Shown: positions 1 to 9,166, numbered from the stretch's first letter. The stretch: DNA of 64,000 nucleotides from Streptomyces sp. MspMP-M5 (GCF_000373585.1 NZ_KB891907.1:263591-327590), one strand, 5' to 3'. The notes: a model not told the origin generated them from the sequence alone. Made by a program: numbers and translations.

Positions 1-1
1 G

Positions 2-280
2 TTGCCGCGGCTGACCGAGCGGACCGTGACCTCCCCGGTCGAACTGCGCGGCCAGCTCGCCGAGGTGGTCGAGAGGGGCTTCGCGGTCGCGGTCGAGGAA
101 CTGGAGCTGGGGCTGCGCGCGGTCGCCGCGCCGGTGCGGGCGCACGACGGTTCGGTCATCGGCGCGATCAGCGTCTCCGTGCCCGCCTACCGGCTGGACG
201 AGGAGCGGCTGCCGGAGGTGGTCAAGCGCACTGTCGCCGCCGGTGAGGAGCTCTCCCGGCGGATGGGGTACGCCTGTTGA
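2..280 (+). CDS. IclR-family transcriptional regulator, C-terminal part (5' truncated by window edge)
   Basis: The visible 92 residues are the end of an IclR-type effector-binding domain. They contain the block V-x-A-P-V-R with H-D-G-S-V-I-G-A-I-S-V-S-V-P, and the protein ends with the usual C-terminal helix (E-E-L-S-R-R-M-G-Y). The frame is open to the left edge, so the helix-turn-helix lies outside and the true start is not visible. The gene reads toward the betaine cluster that begins at 537, with a 256-bp promoter-bearing gap between them. IclR proteins commonly control adjacent catabolic genes, so control of that cluster is plausible but inferred from position only. Confidence 0.85.
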   Translation: MPRLTERTVTSPVELRGQLAEVVERGFAVAVEELELGLRAVAAPVRAHDGSVIGAISVSVPAYRLDEERLPEVVKRTVAAGEELSRRMGYAC

Positions 281-455
281 CGGCTTACGGGCGGTCCGGG
301 CGCGGTGCCCGCTGACCGCCGGATGACGGCACTCCGGAGCGGGGCCGGGTCGCGCGACCCGGCCCCGCTGCCGTGTGCGCGGGGGCGTGCGCCGGGCCGC
401 GGGCGGTGCCTTCGCATGCGTAACCGGCCGTTTGCGAACCGCCGGCGCGTACCTC

Positions 456-485
456 TTGACGCTACCGATATGCCGTTCCCACTAT
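456..485 (+). promoter_or_regulatory. Candidate promoter and regulator site for the betaine-demethylation cluster
   Basis: A -35-like TTGACG (456-461) and a weak -10-like CACTAT (480-485) are separated by 18 bp, in the only long gap (281-536) upstream of the catabolic genes. Just downstream, GCGCAAC occurs twice in direct orientation (496-502 and 515-521), which could be an operator or an mRNA element. The ribosome site GAGGGG (525-530) follows directly. The -35 is good and the -10 poor, as expected of a regulated promoter. No other feature was seen in the gap. Confidence 0.4.
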
Positions 486-536
486 GTCTCTCATCGCGCA
501 ACCAGTCGTGCACTGCGCAACACTGAGGGGTAGGGC

Positions 537-1622
537 ATGCCACACGAAGTCCATGCCGTCGTCGCGGCGAAGAAGGGCGCTCCCGTCGGTCCCCAGATGA
601 TTGTGGTGCCGGATCCCGGCCCCGGAGAAGTGCTCGTCGACGTCCAGGCCAGCGGGGTCTGCCACACCGATCTGCACTACCGCGAGGGCGCCGTCACCGA
701 CGACTTCCCCGTTCTGCTCGGTCATGAGGCGGCCGGGATCGTCGAGGCCGTCGGCGCGGGCGTCACCGAACTCGCGCCGGGCGACTTCGTGGTGCTCGCC
801 TGGCGGGCGCCCTGCGGACGGTGCCGGTCCTGCCGGCGCGGCCGCCCCTGGTACTGCTTCGACTCCCGCACCGCCGCCCAGCCGATGACGCTGCTCGACG
901 GCACCCCGCTCACCCCCGCCCTCGGCATCGGTGCGTTCGCCGAGAAGACCCTGGTCGCGGCCGGGCAGGCGATCAGGGTCGATCCCTCGGCCCGGCCCGA
1001 GGCGGCAGGCCTGATCGGCTGCGGGGTGATGGCCGGCTACGGCGCTGCCGTCCACACCGGGGCGGTCGGCAGCGGCGACACCGTCGCCGTCATCGGCTGC
1101 GGCGGGGTCGGCTGCGCCGCCGTCGCCGGCGCCTCGATCGCCGGGGCCCGCCGGGTCATCGCCGTCGACATCGACGAACGCAAACTGGACGGCGCCACCC
1201 GCTTCGGCGCCACCCACACCGTCAACTCCCGCCGCACCGACCCCGTCGAGGCGGTCCGGGAACTGACCGGCGGTCATGGCGCGGACGTGGTCATCGACGC
1301 GGTCGGCCACCCCGAGACCTACCGCCAGGGCTTCTCCATGCGGGACCTCGCCGGCACCCTGGTCCAGGTCGGGGTGCCCGAACCCGACATGCGGATCGAG
1401 CTGCCGCTGATCGACCTCTTCTCCCGCGGCGGCGCCCTGAAGCCCTCCTGGTACGGCGACTGCCTCCCCTGCCGCGACTTCCCCGTCCTCATCGACCGCT
1501 ACCTCAGCGGCCGGCTCGACCTCGACGGATTCGTCACCGAGACCATCGGCCTGGACGGCGTGGAGGCCGCCTTCGACAAGATGCGGGACGGCCGGGTGCT
1601 GCGCTCGGTGGTGGTCCTGTGA
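537..1622 (+). CDS. Zinc-dependent MDR alcohol dehydrogenase, probable S-(hydroxymethyl)mycothiol (formaldehyde) dehydrogenase
   Basis: This 361-residue protein is a medium-chain dehydrogenase of the mycothiol-dependent formaldehyde dehydrogenase type. Catalytic-zinc ligands C42 and H63 (in G-H-E) are present, as are four structural-zinc cysteines C93, C96, C99 and C107. The NAD-binding loop GCGGVG lies at 187-192, followed by D211. The start ATG has GAGGGG 6 nt upstream. The stop overlaps the start of the next gene (GTGA, 1619-1622), so the two are translationally coupled. Oxidative demethylation of dimethylglycine and sarcosine releases formaldehyde, so a detoxifying dehydrogenase as the first gene is coherent. 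The mycothiol specificity comes from overall family resemblance; a general alcohol dehydrogenase cannot be excluded. Confidence 0.85.
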   Translation: MPHEVHAVVAAKKGAPVGPQMIVVPDPGPGEVLVDVQASGVCHTDLHYREGAVTDDFPVLLGHEAAGIVEAVGAGVTELAPGDFVVLAWRAPCGRCRSCRRGRPWYCFDSRTAAQPMTLLDGTPLTPALGIGAFAEKTLVAAGQAIRVDPSARPEAAGLIGCGVMAGYGAAVHTGAVGSGDTVAVIGCGGVGCAAVAGASIAGARRVIAVDIDERKLDGATRFGATHTVNSRRTDPVEAVRELTGGHGADVVIDAVGHPETYRQGFSMRDLAGTLVQVGVPEPDMRIELPLIDLFSRGGALKPSWYGDCLPCRDFPVLIDRYLSGRLDLDGFVTETIGLDGVEAAFDKMRDGRVLRSVVVL

Positions 1623-4081
1623 CCGGCCCGCTGCGCGACCCCGCCGAAGCCCGGGTCGTCGTCATCGGAGCCGGCATCGTCGGCTGCTCGCTCGCCGACG
1701 AACTCACCGCCCGCGGCTGGCGCCGGGTCACCGTCCTCGACCAGGGCCCGCTGCCCGCCCCCGGCGGCTCCACCTCGCACGCCCCCGGCCTGGTCTTCCA
1801 GACGAACCCCTCCAAGACCATGACCGAGTTCGCCGCCTACACCGTCCGGAAGTTCGGCTCCCTCGACGTCGACGGCCTGCCCTGCTTCCACCCCGTCGGC
1901 GGCCTGGAGGTCGCCACCACCAAGGCCCGCTGGGCCGACCTCCACCGCAAGGCCGGCCTCGCCGCCTCCTGGGGCGTCCGCGGCGAACTCCTCGACGCCC
2001 AGCAGTGCAAGAAGCTCTGGCCGCTGCTCGACGAGACCACGCTGTACGGCGGGTTCCACACCCCCGACGACGGCCTGGCCCGCGCCGTGCTCGCCTGCCG
2101 CGCCCAGACGGCTCGCGCCGAAGGCCGCGGCGCCCGCTTCCTGGGGCGGCACACCGTCACCGGCATCGAGCGGGCGGCCGGCCGGGTCACCGGCGTCGTC
2201 ACCGACCGGGGTGTCTTCCCCGCCGACCACGTCGTCTCCGCCGCCGGCTTCTGGGGACCGGTGATCGGCGCGATGGCCGGCGTCGACGTCCCGCTGCTGC
2301 CGCTGGCCCACCAGTACGCCACCACCGCACCGCTGCCCGAACTCGCCGGCCCCAACGGCCCCTGCACGGAGGCGAGTCGGCCGATCCTCCGCTTCCAGGA
2401 CCGCGACCTCTACTTCCGCGAGCACCACGACCGCATCGGCATCGGCTCCTACGCCCACCGCCCCCTGCCCGTCGACCCGTTCACCCTCGCCGCCTACGAC
2501 GAGACCCCGGTGATGCCCTCTTCCCTGCCGTTCACCGAGGAGGACTTCGCCCCCAGCTGGCGCGACAGCGTCGGACTGCTGCCCGCTCTCGGCCGGTCCC
2601 GGATCGCCGAGGGCTTCAACGGGGTCTTCTCCTTCACCCCCGACGGCCTGCCGCTCCTCGGCGAGTCCCGCACCCTGCGCGGATTCTGGCTCGCCGAGGC
2701 GGTCTGGGTCACCCACTCCGCCGGCGTCGCCAAGGCCGTCGCCGAGTGGATGACCGACGGCCGGCCCGCCACCGACATCCACGAATGCGACCTCACCCGC
2801 TTCGAGGACGCCCAGCGGTCACCCGCCTACACACAGGAGCGCGGCGCCCAGAACTTCATCGAGGTCTACGACGTCCTCCACCCCCTCCAGCCCATGGAGC
2901 GGCCCCGCCCGCTGCGCACCAGCCCCTTCTACCCGCGCCAGCGGGAACTCGGCGCGTACTTCCTGGAGGCCGGCGGCTGGGAGCGCCCCCACTGGTACGA
3001 GGCCAACGCCCCGCTCGCCGAAGGGCTCCAACTCCCCGAACGCGACGCCTGGTCCGCCCGCTACTGGTCGCCGATCGCCGCCGCCGAGGCCGTCGCCACC
3101 CGCCAACGGGTCGCCCTCTACGACATGACCCCGCTGCGCCGCCTGGAGGTCACCGGGCCCGGCGCACTGGACTTCCTCCAGCGTATGACGACCAATCAGC
3201 TCAACAAGAAGCCCGGCGCGGTGACCTACACCCTCCTCCTCGACGAGGCCGGTGGCATCCGCTCCGACCTCACGGTCGCCCGGCTCGCCCCCGACCGCTT
3301 CCAGGTCGGCGCCAACAGCCCGGCCGACCTCGACTGGCTGCTGCGGCACGCCCCGCAGGACGTCGCCGTCCGGGACCTCACCGCCGGCACCTGCTGCATC
3401 GGTGTCTGGGGACCGCTCGCCCGGGACCTCGTCCAGCCGCTGACCCGCGACGACTTCTCACACCAGGCGTTCGGCTACTTCCGGGCCAAGCAGACCTACC
3501 TCGGCCACGTCCCCGTCACCGCCCTGCGGCTGAGCTACGTCGGCGAACTCGGCTGGGAGCTCTACACCACCGCCGACCTCGGGCTGCGCCTGTGGGACAC
3601 GCTCTGGGACGCCGGCCGGGAGCTCGGCGTGATCGCCGCCGGCCGCAGCGCCTTCAACAGCCTCCGCCTGGAGAAGGGTTACCGCGCCTGGGGCCAGGAC
3701 ATGACCACCGAGCACAACCCCTACGAGGCCGGCCTCGGCTTCGCCGTCCGCCCCGCCAAGGGCGACTTCCTCGGCCGGGCCGCCCTGGAGGGCCTCGGCG
3801 CGGAGACCGCCGCCCGCAGGCTCACCTGCCTCACCCTCGACGACCCCGCCGCCAACGTCCTCGGCAAGGAACCCGTCCTCGTCGACGGCGCCCCGGCCGG
3901 CTACGTCACCTCCGCCGCCTATGGCTACACCCTCGGCCGGGGCATCGCCTACGCCTGGCTGCCGGCCGCCGCGGCGGTCCCCGGCACCGCCGTCCACATC
4001 GAGTACTTCGGGCAGAAGGTCGCCGCGACCGTCGCCCAAGAACCGCTCTACGACCCGGGGATGACCCGCATCCGCCGTTAG
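1619..4081 (+). CDS. FAD-dependent dimethylglycine (or sarcosine) dehydrogenase/oxidase with GcvT-like folate domain
   Basis: This 820-residue protein has the full architecture of dimethylglycine oxidase/dehydrogenase. An N-terminal DAO-type FAD domain carries the dinucleotide loop GAGIVG at 17-22. It is followed by a short linker domain and a glycine-cleavage T-protein-like (tetrahydrofolate) module over about residues 440-810. H54 in S-T-S-H-A-P-G corresponds to the histidine that carries covalent FAD in this family. The GTG start overlaps the previous stop by 4 nt. The expected reaction is N,N-dimethylglycine to sarcosine, with the methyl group passed to tetrahydrofolate or released as formaldehyde. 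Dimethylglycine is favoured over sarcosine because a separate sarcosine-oxidase-like gene follows. Confidence 0.88.
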   Translation: MTGPLRDPAEARVVVIGAGIVGCSLADELTARGWRRVTVLDQGPLPAPGGSTSHAPGLVFQTNPSKTMTEFAAYTVRKFGSLDVDGLPCFHPVGGLEVATTKARWADLHRKAGLAASWGVRGELLDAQQCKKLWPLLDETTLYGGFHTPDDGLARAVLACRAQTARAEGRGARFLGRHTVTGIERAAGRVTGVVTDRGVFPADHVVSAAGFWGPVIGAMAGVDVPLLPLAHQYATTAPLPELAGPNGPCTEASRPILRFQDRDLYFREHHDRIGIGSYAHRPLPVDPFTLAAYDETPVMPSSLPFTEEDFAPSWRDSVGLLPALGRSRIAEGFNGVFSFTPDGLPLLGESRTLRGFWLAEAVWVTHSAGVAKAVAEWMTDGRPATDIHECDLTRFEDAQRSPAYTQERGAQNFIEVYDVLHPLQPMERPRPLRTSPFYPRQRELGAYFLEAGGWERPHWYEANAPLAEGLQLPERDAWSARYWSPIAAAEAVATRQRVALYDMTPLRRLEVTGPGALDFLQRMTTNQLNKKPGAVTYTLLLDEAGGIRSDLTVARLAPDRFQVGANSPADLDWLLRHAPQDVAVRDLTAGTCCIGVWGPLARDLVQPLTRDDFSHQAFGYFRAKQTYLGHVPVTALRLSYVGELGWELYTTADLGLRLWDTLWDAGRELGVIAAGRSAFNSLRLEKGYRAWGQDMTTEHNPYEAGLGFAVRPAKGDFLGRAALEGLGAETAARRLTCLTLDDPAANVLGKEPVLVDGAPAGYVTSAAYGYTLGRGIAYAWLPAAAAVPGTAVHIEYFGQKVAATVAQEPLYDPGMTRIRR

Positions 4082-4143
4082 ATGAGTGAGTCCGAAGTCC
4101 CGCCCGCCCGAAGCCCGCAGCCTGCCCGAAGGAGCCCGACCGC

Positions 4144-5331
4144 ATGGCCCCCACCTACGACGTCATCGTCCTCGGCCTGGGCGGGATGGGCAGCGCCGCC
4201 GCCCACCACCTCGCCGCCCGCGGCGCCCGGGTCCTGGGCCTGGAGAAGTTCGGCCCGGTCCACCACCGCGGCTCCAGCCACGGCGGTTCCCGGATCACCC
4301 GCCAGTCCTACTTCGAGGACCCCGCCTACGTCCCGCTGCTGCTGCGCTCCTACGAGCTCTACGCGAAGCTGGAGCGCGACACCGGCCGGCAGATCGCCAC
4401 CCTCTGCGGCGGTGTGATGGTCGGCCGCCCCGACAGCCGCACCGTCCGCGGCAGCCTGGCCTCCGCCCGGCAGTGGGACCTCCCGCACGAGATGCTCGAC
4501 GCCCCGGAGATCCGCCGCCGCTTCCCGACCCTCACCCCCGCCCCCGACGAGGTCGCCCTCTACGAGGCGCGCGCCGGACTCGTCCGCCCCGAGAACACCG
4601 TCGCCGCCCATGTCCAGCTCGCCACCCGGGGCGGCGCCGACCTGCACTTCGAGGAGCCGGTCACCCGCTGGGAGGAGCTGCCCGGCGGCGCCGGGGTCCG
4701 CGTCCACACCCACGAGAACACCTACACCGCCGGCCAGTTGGTGATCTGCCCCGGCGCCTGGGCGCCCCAGCTGCTCACCGACCTCGGCGTCCCGGTCACC
4801 ATCGAGCGGCACCTCATGTACTGGTTCGCCCCCGACGGCGGCACCGCCCCCTTCGTACCCGAACGCCACCCCATCTACATCTGGGAGGACGCCCGGGGCG
4901 TCCAGATCTACGGCTTCCCCGCCATCGACGGCCCCGACGGCGGCGCCAAGGTCGCCTTCTTCCGCAAGGGCACCGCCTGCACCCCGGAAACCATCGACCG
5001 CACCGTCCACGACCACGAGGTCCGCGCCATGGCCGACCAGCTCGGCCCGCGCCTCCCGACCCTGCCCGGCCGCTTCCTGAAGGCCGCCACCTGCATGTAC
5101 TCCAACACCCCCGACGAACACTTCGTGATCACCCGCCATCCGGCGCACCCGGAGACCGTCACCGTCGCCTGCGGCTTCTCCGGCCACGGCTTCAAGTTCG
5201 TCCCCGTCGTCGGCGAGATCGTCGCCGACCTCGCGCTCACCGGCAGCACCGCGCACCCCATCGACCTGTTCGCCCCGTCCCGCCGCCGCACCGGGCAGAG
5301 CCCCGGCCGACCCGCCGCCACGGTCGCCTGA
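4144..5331 (+). CDS. Monomeric sarcosine oxidase / N-methyl amino acid oxidase family flavoprotein
   Basis: This 395-residue DAO-fold protein has the N-terminal FAD loop GLGGMG. C317 sits in T-C-M-Y-S-N-T-P-D-E-H, the site of covalent 8-alpha-S-cysteinyl FAD in monomeric sarcosine oxidase. Length and motif fit the MSOX/SolA group. The start ATG has AAGGAG (4129-4134) 9 nt upstream, and the gap from the previous gene is 62 bp. In context it should convert sarcosine to glycine plus formaldehyde, completing the demethylation series. N-methyltryptophan or another N-methyl amino acid is an alternative substrate. The C-terminus is proline- and arginine-rich and looks disordered. Confidence 0.85.
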   Translation: MAPTYDVIVLGLGGMGSAAAHHLAARGARVLGLEKFGPVHHRGSSHGGSRITRQSYFEDPAYVPLLLRSYELYAKLERDTGRQIATLCGGVMVGRPDSRTVRGSLASARQWDLPHEMLDAPEIRRRFPTLTPAPDEVALYEARAGLVRPENTVAAHVQLATRGGADLHFEEPVTRWEELPGGAGVRVHTHENTYTAGQLVICPGAWAPQLLTDLGVPVTIERHLMYWFAPDGGTAPFVPERHPIYIWEDARGVQIYGFPAIDGPDGGAKVAFFRKGTACTPETIDRTVHDHEVRAMADQLGPRLPTLPGRFLKAATCMYSNTPDEHFVITRHPAHPETVTVACGFSGHGFKFVPVVGEIVADLALTGSTAHPIDLFAPSRRRTGQSPGRPAATVA

Positions 5332-5342
5332 GGAGAGCAGCC

Positions 5343-6512
5343 ATGACGACCACACCCACCGCTGCGCAACCGACCGCCGTCGACGTCGTCGACCCCGCCG
5401 GGCCCAGCCTGATCGCCACCCTCCCGGGCCGCGCCTACACCGACCCGGACGGCTTCCGGCGCGAACAGGAGCTGATCTTCGAACGGCTGTGGTTCTGTGC
5501 CGTCCGCGGCGCCGACCTCGCCCGGCCGGGCGCCTTCCGCACCGTCCGCGTCGGCCGCGAGAGCGTCCTGATCACCCGTAACCGCGCCGGCGAACTGCGC
5601 GCCTTCCTCAACATCTGCCGGCATCGCGGCGCGCAGCTGTGCACCGAGGAGTCCGGCGAGGTCCGCCGCAACCTCCAATGCCCGTACCACGCCTGGACCT
5701 ACGACCTCGACGGCCGGCTGGTGGCCGCCCCCAACCTCCAGAAGATGCCGGACGTCGACCGCACCGAACGCGGCCTGGTCCCGGTCCCGTTGCGGGAATG
5801 GCTCGGCTATGCCTGGGTGTGCCTGGCCGACGACCCGCCGTCCTTCGAGGACACCGTGATCGGCGCGGCCGTAGAACGGCTGGGCGACGCCGCGGTCCTG
5901 GACCACTACCGCACCGAGACCCTGGCCCTGGGCCGGCGCATCGGCTACGACGTCCGGGCCAACTGGAAGCTGATCGTCGAGAACTTCATGGAGTGCTACC
6001 ACTGCGCCACCATCCACCCCGAACTCACCGATGTCCTACCGGAGTTCGCGGACGGTTTTGCCGCCCAGTACTACGTCGGCCACGGCGCCGCGTTCGCCCC
6101 TGAGGCGCAGGGCTTCACGGTGGACGGCAGCGCCGGATTCGGCCGGCTCCCGGGCATCGACGACAGCCAGGACCGGCGCTACTATGCCGTGACCGTCCGC
6201 CCCCAGGTGTTCGTCAACCTCGTCCCCGACCACGTCATCCTGCACCGGATGTTCCCGCTCGCCGCCGACCGCACCCTGGTCGAATGCGACTGGCTGTATC
6301 TGCCCGAGGTCCTCGACTCCGGCGCCGATGTCGCCAAGTCCGTCGAGCTGTTCCACCGGGTCAACGTCCAGGACTTTGCGGCCTGCGAGCGCACCCAGCC
6401 GGCCATGGACTCCCGCGCCTACCGCGACGGCGGCGTCCTGGTGCCCAGCGAACACCATATCGGCGGGTTCCACGCCTGGGTCACCGCGCAGCTGGCGGCC
6501 GGGTGCGGCTGA
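5343..6512 (+). CDS. Rieske non-heme iron oxygenase, probable glycine betaine monooxygenase oxygenase subunit (GbcA-like)
   Basis: A 389-residue Rieske-type ring-hydroxylating oxygenase alpha subunit. The [2Fe-2S] ligands are C92, H94, C113 and H116. The mononuclear-iron motif has H220 and H225, with an aspartate later in N-V-Q-D-F as probable third ligand. The ATG follows AGGAGA (5331-5336), which overlaps the previous stop codon. Neighbouring dimethylglycine and sarcosine enzymes point to glycine betaine N-demethylation, the GbcA role. A choline or stachydrine oxygenase would also be compatible. The flavin/ferredoxin reductase partner (GbcB) is not in this window, so it must lie elsewhere or be shared. 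Confidence 0.82.
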   Translation: MTTTPTAAQPTAVDVVDPAGPSLIATLPGRAYTDPDGFRREQELIFERLWFCAVRGADLARPGAFRTVRVGRESVLITRNRAGELRAFLNICRHRGAQLCTEESGEVRRNLQCPYHAWTYDLDGRLVAAPNLQKMPDVDRTERGLVPVPLREWLGYAWVCLADDPPSFEDTVIGAAVERLGDAAVLDHYRTETLALGRRIGYDVRANWKLIVENFMECYHCATIHPELTDVLPEFADGFAAQYYVGHGAAFAPEAQGFTVDGSAGFGRLPGIDDSQDRRYYAVTVRPQVFVNLVPDHVILHRMFPLAADRTLVECDWLYLPEVLDSGADVAKSVELFHRVNVQDFAACERTQPAMDSRAYRDGGVLVPSEHHIGGFHAWVTAQLAAGCG

Positions 6513-6583
6513 CCCGTTCCCCGGCGGGCGCCCGCGCCGTACCCACGGCTGCCTACGAACGGTTCGACTGAGGAGGACGGCCC

Positions 6584-8197
6584 TTGACCGCACCCGCCGA
6601 CATCCCACCGGAGGACGACACCGGCGACGACACCGGCCTGGCCGAGTTCGGCTACCGCCCCGAACTCAAGCGCACCCTCGGCACCTTCCACACCTTCGCC
6701 GCCGGCATCAGCTACATCTCCATCCTCACCGGCACCTTCCAGCTCTTCTACTTCGGCTACGGGCACGGCGGCCCGGCCTACTGGTGGTCCTGGCCGATGG
6801 TCTTCGCCGGCCAGTTGATGGTCGCCCTCTCCTTCGCCGAACTGGCCGCCCGCCACCCGGTCGCCGGCTCCGTCTACAACTGGGCGAAAAAGCTCGGCAA
6901 TCCGCACCTCGGCTGGCTGGCCGGCTGGCTGATGCTGGTCGCCTCCGTCGTCTCGCTGGCCGCGGTGGCCCTCGCCTACCAGTTGACCCTCCCGCAGATC
7001 TCCCGGGTCTTCCAGTTCGTCGGCGACGGCACCGGTACCTACGACGCCGCGACCAACGCCGTCCTGCTGGCCGCCCTCCTGATCCTCTTCACCACCCTGG
7101 TCAACGCCTTCGGCGTGAAGCTGATGGCGCGGATCAACACTGCCGGCGTCTTCGTCGAGCTGATCGCCACCGCCGTCCTCATCGTGCTGTTCGCGCTGCA
7201 CATCGTCCGCGGCCCCGGCGTGCTGCTCCAGACCCACCACACCGGCGCCGGACAGCCGCTCGGCTACCTCGGCGCCTTCCTCACCGCCTCGCTCGCCTCC
7301 GCCTACGTCATGTACGGCTTCGACACCGCGGCCTCACTCGGCGAGGAGTCCCTGGACCCCTCGCGCAACGCCCCGCGCGCCATCCTCCGCGCCCTGATCG
7401 CCTCGTTCGTGCTCGGCGGACTGGTCCTGCTGCTCGCCCTGATGAGCGTCGGCAGCCTCGACGGCAAGGGGCTCACCACCGACGGGCTCCAGTACGTCGT
7501 CCTGGACGTGCTCGGCGACACCGGCGGCAAGGCGATGCTCTGGTGCGTCCTGATCGCCGTCACGGTCTGCGCGCTGGCCGTGCACACCGCTGCGATCCGG
7601 CTCACCTTCGCGATGGCCCGCGACACCAACCTCCCCTTCGCCGCCCGGCTCGCCCGGGTCAGCCCGCGCTTTCGCACCCCGGTCCTGCCCGCGGTGCTCA
7701 TCGGCGTGCTGTCGCTGGCCGTGCTGCTCCTCAACATCCGCCAGCCGCAGATCTTCTCGGTCGTCACCAGCCTCGGCATCATCCTGATCTACGCGGCGTA
7801 TCTGCTGGTCACCGCGCCCATGCTGGTCGCCAGGCTGCGCGGCGGATGGCGACCGGCCGGCGGCGGCCGGTTCAGCCTGGGGCGCTGGGGCCTGCCGGTC
7901 AACATCGTCGCCGTCCTCTGGGGCGCCGCCATGATCGTCAACCTCGCCTGGCCGCGCGCCGCCGTCTACAACGCCACCGGTCCGCAGCACTGGTATCTGC
8001 GCTGGGGCGCGGTGCTCTTCGTCGGCGCGGTCGCGGTCGGCGGCTTCGCCTACTACTGGTGCGTCCAGCGCCACCGCACCGGCATCCTCGCCGACCACGC
8101 GGCCCGGCCTTCAACGGCCCCCTCCGCCGGCATCGGTGCGGGCAACGGCACCGGCGACGGGAACGGCACCGAGGTCAGCGTCCCGGCGGACGGTTGA
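6584..8197 (+). CDS. APC-superfamily amino acid/amine permease
   Basis: A 537-residue integral membrane protein with about 12 hydrophobic segments and the APC fold: a conserved first helix around T-F-H-T-F-A-A-G-I-S-Y-I-S and the F-A-E-L-A-A-R-H-P-V-A-G-S loop after the second. The start is TTG, chosen because a perfect AGGAGG (6571-6576) lies 7 nt upstream. The C-terminal 35 residues are a Gly/Thr/Asn-rich hydrophilic tail. It closes the cluster, 71 bp after the oxygenase. It may import a methylated amine or an amino acid for the pathway; the substrate cannot be read from sequence. APC porters are unlike the BCCT or ABC systems usually used for betaine, so the link is positional. Confidence 0.8.
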   Translation: MTAPADIPPEDDTGDDTGLAEFGYRPELKRTLGTFHTFAAGISYISILTGTFQLFYFGYGHGGPAYWWSWPMVFAGQLMVALSFAELAARHPVAGSVYNWAKKLGNPHLGWLAGWLMLVASVVSLAAVALAYQLTLPQISRVFQFVGDGTGTYDAATNAVLLAALLILFTTLVNAFGVKLMARINTAGVFVELIATAVLIVLFALHIVRGPGVLLQTHHTGAGQPLGYLGAFLTASLASAYVMYGFDTAASLGEESLDPSRNAPRAILRALIASFVLGGLVLLLALMSVGSLDGKGLTTDGLQYVVLDVLGDTGGKAMLWCVLIAVTVCALAVHTAAIRLTFAMARDTNLPFAARLARVSPRFRTPVLPAVLIGVLSLAVLLLNIRQPQIFSVVTSLGIILIYAAYLLVTAPMLVARLRGGWRPAGGGRFSLGRWGLPVNIVAVLWGAAMIVNLAWPRAAVYNATGPQHWYLRWGAVLFVGAVAVGGFAYYWCVQRHRTGILADHAARPSTAPSAGIGAGNGTGDGNGTEVSVPADG

Positions 8198-8205
8198 TCC
8201 GCCCA

Positions 8206-8237
8206 GGGCCCGGCGGCCGGATCGCCCCGCCGGGCCC
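8206..8237. terminator. Bidirectional terminator hairpin
   Basis: A perfect 11-bp GC stem (8206-8216 with 8227-8237, 10-nt loop) lies in the 50-bp gap between the converging permease and amidase genes. There is no T-run, as is common in Streptomyces terminators. It probably ends transcription from both sides. Confidence 0.6.
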
Positions 8238-8247
8238 ACGCGCCCGC

Positions 8248-9042
8248 CTACAGCCGCCGGTTGTCCAGCACCGCCACCGCCCGCCGCACCCGCTCGGTCT
8301 CCGCCGGGTCCACGTCGGCGACCAGCAGCCCCGGGGCACCGCCCAGCCGCCCCCGCACCGTGCCGTCCGGGCCGACCAGCGCGCTGTGCCCCACCCCGGT
8401 CGGCGCCTTGGTGGGCGCCTCCGGATCGGCGTCCTGGTCCGGGGCCGCCTGGCCCACCGCCGCCAGCCACACCGTCGCGTCCAGCGCCCGGGCCCGCACC
8501 AGCAGGTCCCACTGGTCCCGCTTGCCCGGCCCCGCGCCCCACGACGCGGGCAGCACCGACACCGCCGCACCGGCGTCCGCATGCGCCCGGAACAGCTCCG
8601 GGAAACGCAGGTCGTAGCAGGTCGCCAGGCCCACCCGGACGCCGTCGACATCGATCGTCACCACCCGCTCGCCCGGCGCGACGGTGTCCGACTCGCGGAA
8701 CCCGAAGGCGTCATAGAGGTGGATCTTGTCGTAGGACTCCTCCACCCCGGGCCCGGTGGCCAGCAGCGTGTTGGCCACTCGGCCGTCCGGCGCCGGGGTG
8801 AACATCCCCGCCACCACCGTCACTTCGGTCTCCCTGGCCACCGCCCGCACCCCTTCGGCCCACGGCCCGTCCAGCGGCTCGGCCACCGGCCCGAGCGGCG
8901 CCCCGAACCGCACCATCGCCGCCTCCGGCAGCACCGCCAGCCGCGCGCCGTCGGCGGCGGCCCGGCGCACCAGGTCCGCGACCAGCGCGAGGTTCTCCTT
9001 CGGCTCGGTCGACGAGGTCATCTGGCACAGCGCGATCCGCAT
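8248..9042 (-). CDS. Nitrilase-superfamily carbon-nitrogen hydrolase (amidase)
   Basis: A 264-residue member of the C-N hydrolase superfamily with the complete catalytic triad E40 (L-P-E-A-A), K106 (Y-D-K-I-H-L-Y-D) and C142 (A-T-C-Y-D-L-R-F-P-E). Length and motifs fit the NIT1/NIT2 branch (omega-amidase or deaminated-glutathione amidase). The start was set at M-R-I-A-L-C-Q-M rather than an upstream in-frame codon, because AGGAGA precedes it at proper spacing and homologues begin there. It is the last gene of the minus-strand asparagine/aspartate cluster, 124 bp after aspartase. Hydrolysis of a dicarboxylic monoamide would suit that context, but the substrate is inferred. Confidence 0.85.
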   Translation of the reverse strand: MRIALCQMTSSTEPKENLALVADLVRRAAADGARLAVLPEAAMVRFGAPLGPVAEPLDGPWAEGVRAVARETEVTVVAGMFTPAPDGRVANTLLATGPGVEESYDKIHLYDAFGFRESDTVAPGERVVTIDVDGVRVGLATCYDLRFPELFRAHADAGAAVSVLPASWGAGPGKRDQWDLLVRARALDATVWLAAVGQAAPDQDADPEAPTKAPTGVGHSALVGPDGTVRGRLGGAPGLLVADVDPAETERVRRAVAVLDNRRL

Positions 9043-9166
9043 CGGAGTTCTCTCCTGTCGTGTCCGGTCCCGCGGGCCGCACGGGAGATCGCGCGGCCCG
9101 CCCTGCCTGGACGGTACGCCGTACCGGCCCCGTCCCACAGCTCCCCCTGCAGACACCGGCGGTGCC

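Noticed and set aside
821..1618. An upstream extension of the DMGDH frame that would give 1086 residues
   Set aside because: The extension is Arg/Pro/His nonsense overlapping the dehydrogenase gene; the GTG at 1619 gives the family length and N-terminus.
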